From contig CM037462.1 in assembly GCA_021014325.1 (NCBI GenBank), forward strand, positions 18,868,135 through 18,932,134: a stretch of DNA of 64,000 nt, read 5' to 3'. The position numbers and the translations under genes were made by a program. The notes under the pieces are model-generated. The model saw nothing but the letters and a program-made list of their open reading frames with translations. It did not search any database and was not told the origin of the DNA. The stretch comes from Plazaster borealis (taxonomy: Eukaryota > Echinodermata > Asteroidea > Forcipulatida > Labidiasteridae). This document shows, one piece after another, positions 13,201 to 28,200 of this stretch. Each line of letters begins with the position of its first letter. Positions within the stretch are counted from its first letter, which is position 1.

Positions 13201-16200
13201 TACATTTGAAAAAAAGTAACACAAAAAGGTTGACAGTTTTTTGAGATATATTTTGAGATAGATATGCATCTGGCTCGCTGATTTTTAAAAAATAATTTTT
13301 AAAAATCTAATTACATTTTAGCTACTAAAAGACTGTATAAGTTTGGTAATTACTTAAAAAATATATGTTTCAAAAATATACAAAACTAAAACTGACTTGA
13401 GAAAGAGATAGTGAGTTGATAGTATAAAACAGAAACAGAAACCTCTGAAGTAGAGTAGTTTTTTTTTTTGAGAAAGATTTCTCACTAAATAATAAAAAAA
13501 TAATAAGCAATTCTTGCTTTATTCTATCTGAACATACAAAAACAACACACACAGGGTGTTTTCATTTTCTTGCAACTTCGATGACCAATTGAGCCCAAAT
13601 GTTCACAGGCTTGTTATTTTATGTATATGTTGGGATACACCAAGCGAGAACAGTGGTCTTTGACAATTACCAAACGTGTTCAGTGCCTTTAAGCTTTCAT
13701 TATATGGTTAATACATTTGTACTGGTGTTTTTGGTTTTCGGAAATATAAGTTTTGCCGTACACAAAATGTGTTATGTCAATGGGGTTTTGGCGGAAGAAA
13801 AACACCGCCATGTCGGAACAACAGCTATATAATCGGTCACGACGCAAATGACGGTCGGTCGCACGAGGACAAATTGTTTGGCTTTATTTTGATGTTTTAA
13901 TGCCTTTAGATGACAAACAACATCATAATACCTTCATTCCACATGCGGCCAGAGCCGGGGCAAGTGATAGGCTAGTCTTGTCTCCAATTCCCCCTGTGGA
14001 GTGTTTGTCAACCACCAAACCCTTCCACTCCGGAGGCCAATGGAGCACGTCCCCACTGTTTTGCATGGCCTTGGTAAGGGCCGTTGTCTCGGTGCGAGAG
14101 AGTCCCTGTAAGTACATCGTCATCAGGAAAGCTCCTATCAGTTGGAAAACAATGTTGACTGTATGATAATTACGTCACCCCATCAATCTTTATTGTTCCA
14201 TCATCGAAACAAACAATTCCTGCACCTTGGCCGAGCGTTCAAAATGTCACTGAACTGTAATAGTTACATACGGCCGTTGTAATATTATCACTATTACAAT
14301 CATCAAGTGCATTGATTATAGCTGCATAGGACATTACGAGTCAACACATCAGTGGCGTGACCGGAGGGGTTAAACAAAAAAACAAAAAACCCGAGATTTT
14401 GTTTAAGAAAGGCAAAAATGGTTGCACGCGTTTAATGGCACAATCACCGTAACGCAGGATTAACTCAAAGTAAACGCCACCATCCATTCACCACCCACAC
14501 AGAGCTAATGCACTGCCTGCAACATTCGAGCTCTATTAATTAATACCAACCAAGCCCTTATTAATTAATAATTGCTCTTAAAGGCACTGAACACGTTTGG
14601 TAATATTGTCAAAGACCAGTATTCTCACTTGGTGTATCAAAACATAATGCTTAAAATAACATGTGAAAATTTGGGCTCATTGGTCATCGGAGTTGCAAGA
14701 AAAATTAATAATGAAAGAAAAAACACCATTGTTGCACAATTAATTTGTGTGCTTTCAGATGTCTGAAAAAGACTTCTGGCCAGAAGTCTACTTCAGATTC
14801 AAATATTTCAGTGAGAAATTACCTTTTTTCTCAAAAACTACATAACTTCAGAAAGGGTCGTTTCTCTCAATGTTTTATACTATCATCAACAGCTCTCCGT
14901 TGCTCGTTACCAAGTACGTTTTTACGCAATTTTGGGGGGAGTAATTACCAAACGTGTAGGCTGCCTTTAAACATTTCTATACATCTCTTCCAGAATAACC
15001 CATACACATCGCAATCATGTTTACAAAAGAGCCACGGAAACTGAATCTTCTTGCAGCCAGGATGTACACAGTAGCTCAATAAAAGAAAACATTACAATGT
15101 TATTATTTTATGGAGATCATGCACTGTCTTATTTTTGTTTTATCAAATTTCGCAATGAAGATTATGGGGGGCCATCTCAGACCTTGTTCAGCTTTTATTT
15201 TTTATAACTCTTGAGTTTTTATGTGGAAATTATGACATCAGTAGTAGGAACAATGGGGGTTCTGGACCACCTTGCTTGGGGTATATACAAATAGAGCACA
15301 TGGGGTTTGCTCCCAGCTTTTTTGATAGGGCTCGCCCCGCTCTCTTGGTGGGCTGCTGGTTCTAGACCACTTTTGGGTTGGGGTATATATACAAATAGAG
15401 CACATGGGGTTCTACTAAATTTTCGTATACGAAAATTAGGTTTTAATAGGGCTCGCCCCGCTCTCTTGGCGGGCTCGACCCACAGCCAGCAACTCCCAAC
15501 CTTAACGCCTCATTTGTATATACAATTAGACATATACACTGCACCTGTATACACGATGGAGTGTGATAAGTGCCACAAATTTTTTAAGAGGTACTACAAC
15601 CTGAAGAGACACCTGGAGAACCGTAAGACACCTTGCTTACAAGAACCGCGGCAATACATATGTATGGATTGTGGTGGGGAGCTGAGCTGTAGCTCCTCCT
15701 TGTGGAGGCACAAGAAGATTTGCCCGGCACACCGCAGAACAAAAATTGTGATATAACAAACTTTTGCAGGCAAAGTTTTCGTCTACGAAAGTTGAACACG
15801 AGCTAAGAGCTGTGACAACACCAACGAAAACTGTTGTTTAGCTTTTTCTTGAGATATGTTCCTATGTCTTATTTTATCTCGGCCACAGTCTCGGCATAGC
15901 TGTATTTCACTCTGAACCCCAATACCACAGGATTTACAGGGTATTGAAATATTTCTGCCTTTACGGATCTTTACTAAGTGGTACTTACAATATTTACCGC
16001 AGCAGCTCCTATTACAAAGATCAACTTCACCAACTTTAACCCAAGCACAAACATTGTGTCCTTTCATTTCGCAGATTGAATATCTCAGGTATACATTTAT
16101 GTCTAAATGTTTTTTATCATTAGGGGAATCCCCAATTTATTGCGCAATGTGCATGGGAAATTCCCTAAGTTTTGTAAAATGAACACTTCAATTAGAGATA

Positions 16201-19200
16201 TGTGTGTTGTAGGTTATGCTATCACCAGCAAACCTCATGCCCTCTACTGTTGGGTTTTGTGTGTTAATGACTCTCTATTAGAGAAATACGTCGTAGCTTA
16301 TACTATAAATGACGAGTACTTCAAAAACGTTTAGAACGGTACAAGACTACCAAAATGAGATTCTAGAGCAGTTTGAATATAAAGAGACGGATGAGCTAGT
16401 CTTTAGGCAGACCCCACGGGTGATCGGGAAATATCTGCGGGGTTGGCAGATGGTTGTGCCCAAAGGGCATCTCCTTAGCGCAGACCCCAGAGCCTTTCTG
16501 GACGACGTGCGCTCTCAGATTTACCAAAAACTTGAGGAAGAGCTTAAAGCTTTTAACGGTATTAAGTTTCAGCTGGCTCTCAAGCTTCAACTTCGAAAAG
16601 ACAACCCTGATGGGAGTGAGGAATACACTGATCCCGTGCTCCGCCACAAACAAGAGTCTGTTTTGCAGGCTAACGATATTAATGATGCACTAGACAGGGC
16701 CTTTCCCCGCATCCAGGAGACGCTTGAAAAATTTACTCAAAGAGGCTCGGGGTGGACGGTTGACCACGTAGAGATGCTGTGGCTTGACATTGCTCGGTAC
16801 CAGCCCTTGAGAGGCGGCTCATACATTCCACTACCCGCAGCGGTGAAAAGCAAGAAGGCGGTCATCAACGTGAAGAACAATGATGATCACTGCCTGAGAT
16901 GGTCCTTACGGTCTGCTCTCTTCCCGCCAGAGCCCACACGGATAGGCCTTCCCAATATCCCACTGATGATGGCCTAGACTTCACGGGGATCGAGGCTCCT
17001 ACTCCCTACTCTCAGATCCTGAAGGTTGAAAAACAAAACAACCTAGCTATCAACATATTTGGCTGGGATAAGGGTGTTATCGTTCACGGGCTAAGCAAAA
17101 GCCCATGGACATGCCCAGGATTAACCTCTTGCTGATCGAGAAGGCAGGCAAGTTTCACTACACCTGGGTCAAAACCTAAACCGTCTTCTCTACCAAGAAA
17201 ACAAGCACCGGGAGCGTACGCACTTTTGTGAGAGATGTCTCCATGGGTACTGAGAGAAGACCTCCTAGAAGCTCACAAGCCTGAATGTTGTGGGATCGGT
17301 CAGACGGCGGTGAGGGTAGAGATGCCAGAAGAGGGAAAAATAAGCTGACCTTTCAAAACCACCACAAGCAGTTTCCCGCCCCTTTCATCATCTACGCCGA
17401 CTTTGGGGCTCTAACTAAGGTAGAGGGGCCCGAGCTGGACCCCACGAAGAGCAACACTCGGAAGACGCAGCACCACGAGACTTGTGGCTATTGCTATGTA
17501 GTCGTTCGCTGCGATGGACGGACAAAAACACCTGTAGAATACCGTGGACACGACGCGGCGGAGCACTTCTTAAAAGCGATCCAGTATGAGGAGCGAAAGA
17601 TCAAGGAGGTGCTAGCCAACCCTAAAGCAATGAAGATGACCGCTAATGACCGGCGAGCCTTTAAGGCAGCCACCACCTGCCACGTGTGTGAGAAGCCACT
17701 TGAGGGAGATACTGTCCGCGACCACTGTCATATCACTGGAAAATTCAGAGGTGCTGCACACAACGCTTGCAACTTGAAGCTGCGCCTGAGCCCTAAAACC
17801 ACAACCATACCTGTGGTCTTCCACAATTTGCGGGGCTACGATTCTCACCTCCTGATGCAGGCTATTTCCAAGGTAGAGGGTAAGATTTCTTGCATCCCGA
17901 ACAACACCGAGAAATACATTAGCTTCTCCCTCGGTCAGCTCCGATTTATCAATAGCGTCCAGTTCTTGCCGTCCTCTCTTGACGAGTTAGTAGCAGCCAA
18001 CCTGCCCGAGGCTTTCCAAATAACGGGCCAGTACGAGCCATGTAAAGAAAGGCGCAATCTTTTGTTGCGCAAGGGCGTCTACCCGTACGAGTACATGGAC
18101 TCTTGGGAAAGGTTTGCAGAGCCAGGTCTCCCTCCGAAGGAAGCCTTCTACAGCAAGCTGAAAGACGAGTACATTAGCGAGGCCGACTACGTTCATGCAC
18201 AAAAGGTGTGGGAGACCTTTAGATGCCACACCATGGGAGACTACCACGACCTCTACAACCGCACAGATGTGCTCCTTTTGGCAGATGTCTTCGAGACTTT
18301 CCGGAAGACCTGCATGCGGCAGTACGGCTTGGACCCCGCACATTACTACACCAGTCCTGGCCTCTCTTGGGACGCGTTGCTCAAAAAGACGGGTGTAGAA
18401 CTCAAACTGCTCACAGACTATGACCAGCACCTTTTCATCGAGAAGGGGATGCGAGGTGGTATCTCCATGGTATCTAAGCGCTTTGCGAGAGCTAACAACC
18501 CTTTGGTTAAGGGCTTTAACCCCTCCGAGCCGAACAGGTACATTTCTTACCTGGATGCTAAGAACCTATATGGGTGGGCAATGAGCCAGTCGCTGCCTAC
18601 AGGCGGCTTTGAGTGGGTGGAGGAGCTGTTGTCTACAAAAGTTTTAACGGAGCATCCGGCAGACAGCCCAGAGGGCTACATCTTGGAGGTAGACTTAGAG
18701 TACCCTGTAGAGCTCCACGACGCACACAACGCCTATCCGTTAGCGCCAGAGCGCATGGTCGTTCAGAGAGAGTGGATGTCTGAGTATCAGCACAACCTAA
18801 TCTTTTGCAAGCAAAAGATTATTTCTACAGAAAAGTTTTCAGTCAAAAGATTAGTTTCAACAGAGGTTGAAAAGCTGGTACCCAATCTCCGTGATAAAGA
18901 ACGATATGTGCTACACTATCGCAACCTACAGCTGTACCTCTCTCGGCATGCGCTTGAAGAAGATCCACCGGGCTCTTCGCTTTGAGCAGAGCCCTTGGAT
19001 GGAACCCTACATCCGGATGAACACGGAGTACCGGAAGGAGGCAACCAGCGTCTTCGAAAAGAACCTCTACAAACTCATGAACAATAGTGTATTTGGGAAA
19101 ACGATGGAGAACCTACGCAAGCGGGTCGACGTTAAGCTGGTGCGCAGTGATGAAGAAGATAAGCTAAGGAGACTTATTGCCAGCCCGGCCTTTGCTCGGG

Positions 19201-22200
19201 CAAACATCTTTGATGACAACCTCGCGGCGATCCAGGTTCATAAGAGCCGCCTGGTACTCAACCGGCCCGCCTACGTGGGTATGAGCATACTCGACCTTTC
19301 GAAGCACCTTATGTACGACTTCTACTATAATCAGATAAAGGCTCGGTATGGTGATCGGTGTCAGCTCCTTTACACAGACACAGACTCTCTCCTCCTTGAT
19401 ATCCAAACCGAGGATGTGTACAAAGACATAGCCGAAGACCAGAACCTCTACGACACATCTGACTACCCCAAAGAGCACTACCTCCACAACACGGTAAACA
19501 AGAAGGTATTGGGAAAGATGAAGGACGAGTGCGCCGGGCGCCCCATCGCCAGTATGTGGGGCTGCGGCCTAAGATGTACTCTATCTTCGAGGCTGGTGGG
19601 AATAACATCAAAAAAGCCAAAGGTGTGAAAAAGTCTGTTGTGAAGAAACAAATTCGACATGAGCAGTATAAAGAGGCTCTATCACAAAAAGACCTTCCGC
19701 CACGGGATGGATGTGCTGCGTTCTGAGAGACATAGAATTTACGGTCAGCGTCTGAACAAGGTATCACTCTCCCCTTGGACACAAAGAGGTGGATAGCTGA
19801 AGACGGTGTCACCACACTAGCCTATGGGCACAAAGATATTATGCCTGCATAAAAACTAATCTTTTGCCTGCAAAGATTATCTTTTGCTTGCCAACTTTTC
19901 TGTAGAAAAGTTTGATTAGTTTAGTTTATCAACGAGATTGTCGCCTAAACTTTCGTAGACGAAAGTTTAAGCAAAGTTTAACAGGTGGCACCTGGGTGTT
20001 GGGAGGCACCACAAGTAGCTCTTCTCGTACAAACCCACGAGCTGGTACCCCACGATCTTTCATAAGATAATAAAGAACAGGCTCTCCGGGTTTAGTGACT
20101 GAACGCCCAAGCCGGTGCACCCGGAGGGACCATACTGGGTCAGTTGCGCGACGACGCCCACCTTCTAGCTCACCTGGCTGGTAGAGGTACCGAACGCCCA
20201 CGCCCGAGGAGCTTTTGCTCGTTGAGACCAATAGGGCGGTCTGCAATGGTAGAGGGCTTTTGTTTTACCGATTTTGCCTTGATGGCTTCTGAGGGCTTTT
20301 TTCCGTCAATCTGGTAACCTCTGTGTTCAGAGCTAAGACAACGGCGGGAAGTCGTGCTACCCACTCAGTTGACCTCTCATCATCTGGGAGACGCAGCTCT
20401 ACCGCATACTGATGCCCAAAGAGCTTTTCTGCTAGAGTTCGGTTGAATCTTTCCACGATGCCCTGCGCTCGATGCAAATCTTTTTCACCCCGTCGGACTT
20501 TGACACCATGTTTCTCCAGAGTTTGGGATACGGAGCCCATAAACTCACGCCCAGGGTCAACCTGCAGCACCTTCGGCCACTTTAAAGGTCCCCGCTTGTA
20601 AATGCGGGACAAAGCAGTAGCCACCTCGGTGGATTCCTTTGAAGTCAGTGGTTCAGCTTCTTTGTAGCGGCTGGCAACATCAACCACAGTCAGGGCGTAT
20701 TTGTAAATCTTTCGGCCCCTGGGCAGGCGATCGTGTGGAAGAAACAATAGGTCAGCTTGGTGGACTTCATTAGGCACTGAAATATCAAATTTTGGGCGAG
20801 GCACATGGCGAGGGATGGGAGATATATCTGCCATATAGCTTGTCTCTTGAGCCAATCTTTACTCACATCTTGAGTGACTTTTGCAGCCTCGGCTAGTTTT
20901 TGTATGGCCGCAAGTCCCTTCCAGTATCCTTGGGGGCTGTAGTACAATGCAGACAGTTTAGTATCCATATAAGTTTACGCCTGCAAAGTCTAACTAAACT
21001 TTTCTGTAGAAAAGTTTTTGCAATCAAAAGATTATCTGTAGAAAAAAATCTTTTGCCTGCAAAGATTAGTTTATGATTGCAAAAATAACTAAACTAAACC
21101 TAATCAAACTTTTCTGTGCAAGCAAAAGATAATCTTTTGCAGGCAAAAGATTAGTTTACTTAACAATCAAACTTTCGTCTACGAAAGTTGATAGGCTGCG
21201 AAGGAAGTAACTCCAAGCCCCATGATAACGAAAGCAATTTCGCGATCACGTTGCTCTGGGGACGGCAAGTAGAAATCTGAGAGTTTGGGTTTTGGTTCTT
21301 CTAGCGTGGGGGCCATTGAATCACTGCCAAACTTTTCTGTAGAAAAGTTTATAAGATTGTACTGGCGAATAGCTTCATCAACATTGCGGAAAGTGTGCAC
21401 GGCATGTCCTTGGCGGCGAAGCTCTTCATTAATCCAGTCTAGGCGTTCGGCCCTCTTGCGTGACCATTCAGACTGCGCAGCTTGAAGTTGTTCTACAGCC
21501 TTGTCATGTCGTTTTCGCTCTTCATCGGCACCTGGATCACGCATCATCGAGAACAGAAAATTTGACCCAGAGAACGCAAGTGCGTTCACGACCGCTCCGC
21601 CAACAAGCATTACAATAGAAGCCATCAAACTTAAACTTTTGTAGACAAAAGTTTTTGTAGACAAAAGATTAGTTTAACTTATATTTGTATAATCTTTTGT
21701 ATTCAAAAGAGAAAACTTATACATCTTTACTTTAATATGTCTGCAGGAGTATCCCTGCTTGACAAGCATGTCTTTAGTGGCCATAGCTAGGCCAACATCT
21801 AGTATGACCATGCCAACATCATACGGCGCAAAGTCTAACTTTGGCGTAACACCTTTATGATTTTTTACCAAGAGTAGCGTATCCCACGGCAAGTCCACTT
21901 ACTACGGCGGAGTGGTACACCAAATTAGCAAGCTGTTTACCATCAGTACTGGGGGTAGTCATTTTTGTTATGCAAGAAGGAGATTATTATTGCATATAAT
22001 GAGGATTAGTTTGTTTGTCTAATATGTTTGTCTTTGATTTTTGAGATACATTTGGTAATTGTTTTGCAGGCGTATACGAAAACTTAGCATATACCACAGC
22101 TCCAACAGCTATAACAGCCCCTGCAAGGAGCAAACAATCTTTTGCCTGCAAAAGATAATCTTTTGCAGGCAAAAGATTAGTTTCTGATTGCGATGAGATT

Positions 22201-25200
22201 TCACTTTTATGTTCTGTAGATGAAGGATTAAGATTATCTTCAGACTTGAGACTCTGTTTGGCCTTTCGCAGCTGCTCTTTCAGCGCTTCTTGTTTTGCTT
22301 TTCTAGCTGCTGCACCTTTGCGGCCAGCCTCAACTTTTTGTGGATCTTTATTAGTCACTCTCTTGACTTTTAACTGCGTCGATGTCGTCTCTAGGTCTTG
22401 CGCTGCTGTCATCTCCAGAGCTTGTGCTGCTTCTGTCGATGTCGTTTCTGATGGCTTTGCCATCTCTTCTGTCATCTAAACTTTCGTGTACGAAAGTTTT
22501 ACTTATACTCGTATAAGTTTTGTCTTTAAATTGACAGTGCTTAGCAGTTGTCATCGCTGCTGTAAGCGGGGCTAAGTACATACCATAGCGATAATACAGC
22601 TCGCAGCAGGCTGTCGTCAGCGCATGTCCGACAAAGGGGTCCTCCTCGAGGTCTATGACGAGCTGAGGCTTATTTTCGGGTGGAATTGGTAGAAATGTGC
22701 TAGCCGCTAGTGCATACATCTGCAGCGCAGACGCCCCGAGTTTTTGTCATTGAGGCCCCTAGTCGTGCCTCATAGTGGCTATAGTGCTTAGAAATCTCGT
22801 CATCACTCATCACATCAAGTTGTGCAAGGGTTGGTCGGGTTCCTATGTATTTTTGGGCTGTGCCGCCAGCCACAATTGCCGCCAGCCGGGTCCGTTTTTG
22901 TTCTTGCAAACGATCCAAACTTTTGTAATCTTTTGCTGGCAAATCTTTTGTAGACGAGGTGCAGCTCAAACTTTTGTCTACAAAAGTTTTGTTTAGCGTC
23001 GAGACGGTGGTATCGGTGCTTTCATCGGGAACCTCTTGCAACAATTGGTTGATCAAATCATCACAATCCATAATCTTCTGTGAGCAAAAGATTACTTTTG
23101 AGATCAAACTTATACTCTGTATAAGTTTATGCGCATGAGTCTAACATACTTGACAAACATCACAAGAACTACTGCCAGATGTATAGTTTGTATGGCTAGC
23201 TGTGTTTGCTCCTACATAGAACTTTAGTTTAGCAAGCTATTAAGCTAATCTTTTGTCTACAAAGATTATGTTAACAACTGATAAGCAACCGGCTGAGCAG
23301 TCTTTAGTATAAGCTTAGCGTGTTTAGCTTTAGATAGCTGCTGTCTAAGCGCATCTCGCTCCTCTCTCGTCGGGACAACGTCGTTTTCTCGCAGGCAATC
23401 TTCAAAAGAGTCCCTGTCCTTGCAGTGGAAGAGCCCTACCCACTTAGTCTGCTCGCGGAGATCTTTAAGAACCGAGTTATACTTTTGCGTCAAAACCCAC
23501 ACAGATTGAGAGGCGTGGCGCCCCGAGAACGCAAGCTCAGACAGCATGTCTTTCTTTTTGGTCAGAGCTTTACTAGCTGAGCAGTCGTCGATGATGTACA
23601 ATGTCGGCTCGCCAGCAAAAATCGAGTAAAATGCTCGCAACCACTTTTGAAGCTGATCGCCAGGGTCGACGATATAGACCTCTGGGTCTGTCCACACCCA
23701 GGATCGCTCGTGGTACGTTTTGTTCCAACGAATTGTGGGGCAGAGTATAACGATGTGCGAAAATTCGCCGCAGTAGTGATCTTCGAGAAGGTTTAAGATA
23801 AAGACTGTTTTCCCACAGCCAGTCTGGCCACAGATGATGGCCGAGTGGGGTAAAAACTTATCCTCGTATAAGTTTTTACTTATACTTTGAACTTTCGTTG
23901 ACGAAAACAATCTTTTGCCTGCAAAAGATAAGTTTGGTTTAGTAGAGCGCACTGATATATCGACCATTTTCGATGTTGAGCTGAGCATCCATGATAACAT
24001 ACAAATACATGTTCAATGTGCCCGCCGTTTCTGCCTTTTTGGTGATCTGGACTGTGACCCCCTCACTTGCATTTTCTATGCGCCTGCCGCTGCCGTGCAG
24101 TGAGTCATCATCGTTGCTTCTCAAGTCCAGCCATAGGCCGTACTTTGTTGTCAAATACTCTCCTACCGTTACATCAGCTAATGCTAAGTCTTTGGTGACC
24201 ATTGCAGACGTGGGGTGGCGCTTGGTTGAAGGGCTGCTAGCGAAGTACTTTCGAACTTCATCCCACTGTTGGTACCCGCGCATACCCTGGGCATACAACT
24301 GGTTTGGCTTCCCCTCGACTATGACCTCAACTTTTTCGATCTTGGGGTTATAGAACGATTCTGTATTTCGGTTAAACGCGGTCGCCGCTCCAGCATCCTC
24401 GAAGAGCATGAGTATCCCCTTAAAGCTTCGGGCTGGAATATTAAGATTGACGTTCCACAGCGTATCACTCTTGTTGAGGGTGACCTTTCGGTGGCGCAAA
24501 ATGCGGTCATACAAGATGGCAACTCGCGCAGTATACTGGTTGCGAATCATTCGGGCTAAGTTTGGCTCGCTCATAATTTCAAACTCGAGAGAGATGTTGT
24601 CGATGACGTAGCTAGCATCTGTATCACCTGTTGCCATTATAACGCGGCTGTAGTCATTAAAGGTAAGCTCGTACTCCAATCGGTCACCAAGGCCTGACTG
24701 GAAGAACGGCATGTGGCTCTCCAACAGTTCAAAGTCTAGTGGAATGCTAAATCTGTTGCTGTATGCATCTGCAACAGCCTTGTCTTGCGCCGTAGAACTA
24801 TCACCATCTCCGGCGCCCACCCTCAGTTTAAGCATGTTAGCGTCTTCCGCCACATCAATACCCTGGTAGACCTGAGACCGGCGCTCTCCCAACGTTTTCC
24901 AAAGGTCGGTGTAGCAGCCGATAACATCGCTGTCATCTATAGACATGACCTCATTACCACTGATCCTGATTGTCTTTTTCTTCACAACGGCTTGGCCAAG
25001 GTTTTGAACCACTGTTCGATTGTCGTCGGTCGAGGTGAGGGCGATGGTAAATGCGAGGCGGGCTGTTCCAGGAACAATCACATCCTGGGCGCCAAGGTTG
25101 GGAAAGCGGACCAAGAGCTGCTGATTTTGGTCGATAGTGGAGGGTTGTTGGTTACAACCACGCTCTGCCGTATGCCTTTGATCCCGAGTGGATCCGCAGG

Positions 25201-28200
25201 CTTCTAAGAGGATTCAGTTTGCGTCCGTACTTTGACGATGCCATTCAAACCAAACTTTATCTTTTGTCTATTAAACCTTGGCGAGTGTTCAATATAAGTA
25301 AAGCCAACCTTTGTATTCAATATGGCAGAAGGTGGCTTTGAAGTGAATGATTTTGATGCACCCGAAAAACAACCAGAAGTCGAAGAAGACACCAGTTTTA
25401 TTTCCCCTGAACCTCCCATCGGGGCACCCTTAGATGGGCTATCGCCTAATGAATACGGCGACCGCATCAACCAAGCGCGCGACGACATCCGTACAGACGA
25501 GTTGCGAGAACAGCGAGACCGTTTAGTAAATGCTTTCTATGAGGAGATAGGTCTAAACAATGGCCCTCAACCTACGATCATAGAATACAAACGGTTTCAG
25601 GTCGGCGAAGATGGTAAAACACTTTACTGGGTAGAAGGTGATAAAAAGGTTCGGATGAGCGCTACTAAAGGCCCTAAAAATTTTTTTAGGATTGGGTACT
25701 ATTGCCCAAAGTTTTGGCTCTGGGGGCTCCAGAGCTATTCGAGATTTTCTCAACCTGCCTGGGTACGACAGTACACTGCATCGTCATTCTCGACCTACCC
25801 TTCGCGAGTTAGAAAAGGTTGCTGATAAAGCACAAAATGCAACACAAGCAGATGGTGATGTACTAGATCAGACAATTAATGTTTTAGATGATTTACTTAT
25901 TAGTAAGTCATCTGAGCCGCCTACTGAGGAAGAAAATCTTTTGCCTATGAGAGAGATTCTAGGGCTTGACAAAGCCCTGAAAACTTTGCGTGCCACAAAA
26001 GCGGTGCAAGAGAGCAAAGTAGTTTCTCTCCAGCAGCTAATCGAGGGCTATCGCGAAGAGCTTAAGCAACCCGGGACAACTGAGCGAGCGGACCAAATCG
26101 AACGTGAAATTACAAAAGCCGAAGATGATCTCGCAGCGGCTCGAGACAGCGTTGATGTCCTCAACCAACAACTTCGGTCACAGTTCCGCCAAATTCGTGA
26201 GACCATATCTAGCGTTCTAGATAAAAACAAATCTCTGGCCGATCGGCTACGGACCCTGTTCCGCGAGCAGGGTGTGACCATAGCCACCATTATCACTGCA
26301 CTGGGCTTTGCCATCAGCACTCTGGTTCTTGCCTTGACTGGTGGGCCAGCTGGCGGGGTTACACCGCCAACACCTCCCACACCCCCCGCAAGTAAAGATG
26401 GGGTAAAAGAGTGGGCGAAAAAACATTTGCAAGCTCTCGGGCGCCTTCTAGCCCAATTAGCTGGAAAGGCTGCAGCCGCACTACCGGGCATCATCGGAGG
26501 CATTATATCGTGGCTCCTCAACCTCTTGAGTAAAACTGCTGGCTGGCTCGCGGGAAACCTATGGGCAATAATTGTTGCCATCGGCGGTGTACTGTTAACT
26601 TTAATCTTTTATAAATAATAAACTTTTGTAGACAAAAGTTTTTGTAGACAAAAGTTTTTGTAGACAAAAGTTTTTGTAGACAAAAGTTTTAGCGTAGAGC
26701 GAGCCAACCGAGACCAAGAGCAACGCCACCAACAACAAGTGCAGTTCGCCCATCATAGTGCGCTAAACTTTCGTCTACGAAAGTTTGTCTTTCATCTACG
26801 TCGATATCAGGCTGTGCCAAAACCGGTCCCATCAAACTAACTTCCGGAGTTTGAGCTAGGTGTGCTGGCCTTGCAGGAGGCCCCTCCATATCCTTTACAG
26901 GTAACAAATTCTCGACAACTGCATTTATACCGTTGTTAAAGCCCAAATTTTGCCCCTGCTCCGCGATCACAATCTCGTTGTTGTAGTCCTGAATAGTTCC
27001 AATCTGCAACTCCATGTTGCTGGGAGCCATATACAAACCAATTCCGAATACATAGTCAACCTTAGAGCGGGCGTATCGAAGCATGTCTTGGTAGCGTGCC
27101 ACCGCACTCGGGAGATCTACAGGGCTTCAGACTGCATCCTCAACATTCGCTAAGAACTGTTTCTGGGTGTCAAATGCGGCACCGGTGCCAATAATACTCG
27201 AGCGAATCTGCGCCTGTGCGCCTAGGATAGCCCACACGTATGTTCGGATAGAGTCGTTGATTCTTTCAACCCCAGGTTGGGTAAAGCCCTCCGACTTGTC
27301 GAGAACAAATGTTGTCCATGCTTGGTCTCCTTCTGGCCCCTGACCGATGTAGTCGACGCTGAACGTGGCTGGTCTATCACCAAAGCTCATGCGGTCTTTT
27401 CTATAGTCGTTCGACGAAACACCGAAGCTGGGGTTAAGACCCCACTAGCAACCAAATCGTTGCTCACTTCTTTAATAGAGAGCACTGAACCTTTCCACCA
27501 ATGATACGGCGTTCCAAGACCACTATTTTGGTCGATGCTCTGCCGCCAGTCGGTGTGCGGTGAGACACCAAACTCCGCGCAAATTTGCTCATATACCCTC
27601 TGGTTGTATGGGGTATCAAAGGCATCCCAAGTGTCATCCTGTGGGAGTGGCACCTGCATCCCTTCAAGAATCCTTCGCACCTGGTAGTATACGTGAAAGC
27701 GGTAGACTGATCGCACCATCGGGACTTTAGAGCTAAGATGGTCTTCTGCAGAGACACCGCAACCTGTGGTAGCACACCACACTGCAAAGTTAATCTTATT
27801 TTGCCAAAATTTCATCGGGTTTGAGCTCCACGTGTCCACTACATCATCACTTTGTACGTGTGGCAGCCTATACCGCTCCGCCGACAATATATCCGGAAAG
27901 ACGGTGTCAAAGCTCGCCGCCCCCGTATCAACCTGTATTGTAACATTTTGCAATACGACTTGAGATTTTGCGGAGTATACCCCACCTGTTTGGTAAGATG
28001 CATCTGTGTTAAAGCTATAAGCTTGGTTAGACATAACTGCACAAACTTTGCTTGCAAAGTTTAAGTTATACTCGTATAAGTTCAAAAGATTATTTGCAAA
28101 GTTCGCTATGTTTGTTACACAAACCAATATTCAAAAGAGAGAAGCGCCGCTCCTCCAACCCGCAATTAACAATGTAAATGGTAAACTCTGTGTTGCCCTA

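Noticed and set aside
24785..25207. 140-codon plus-strand ORF in the Polinton
   Set aside because: It is the complement of the major capsid gene and has no independent features.
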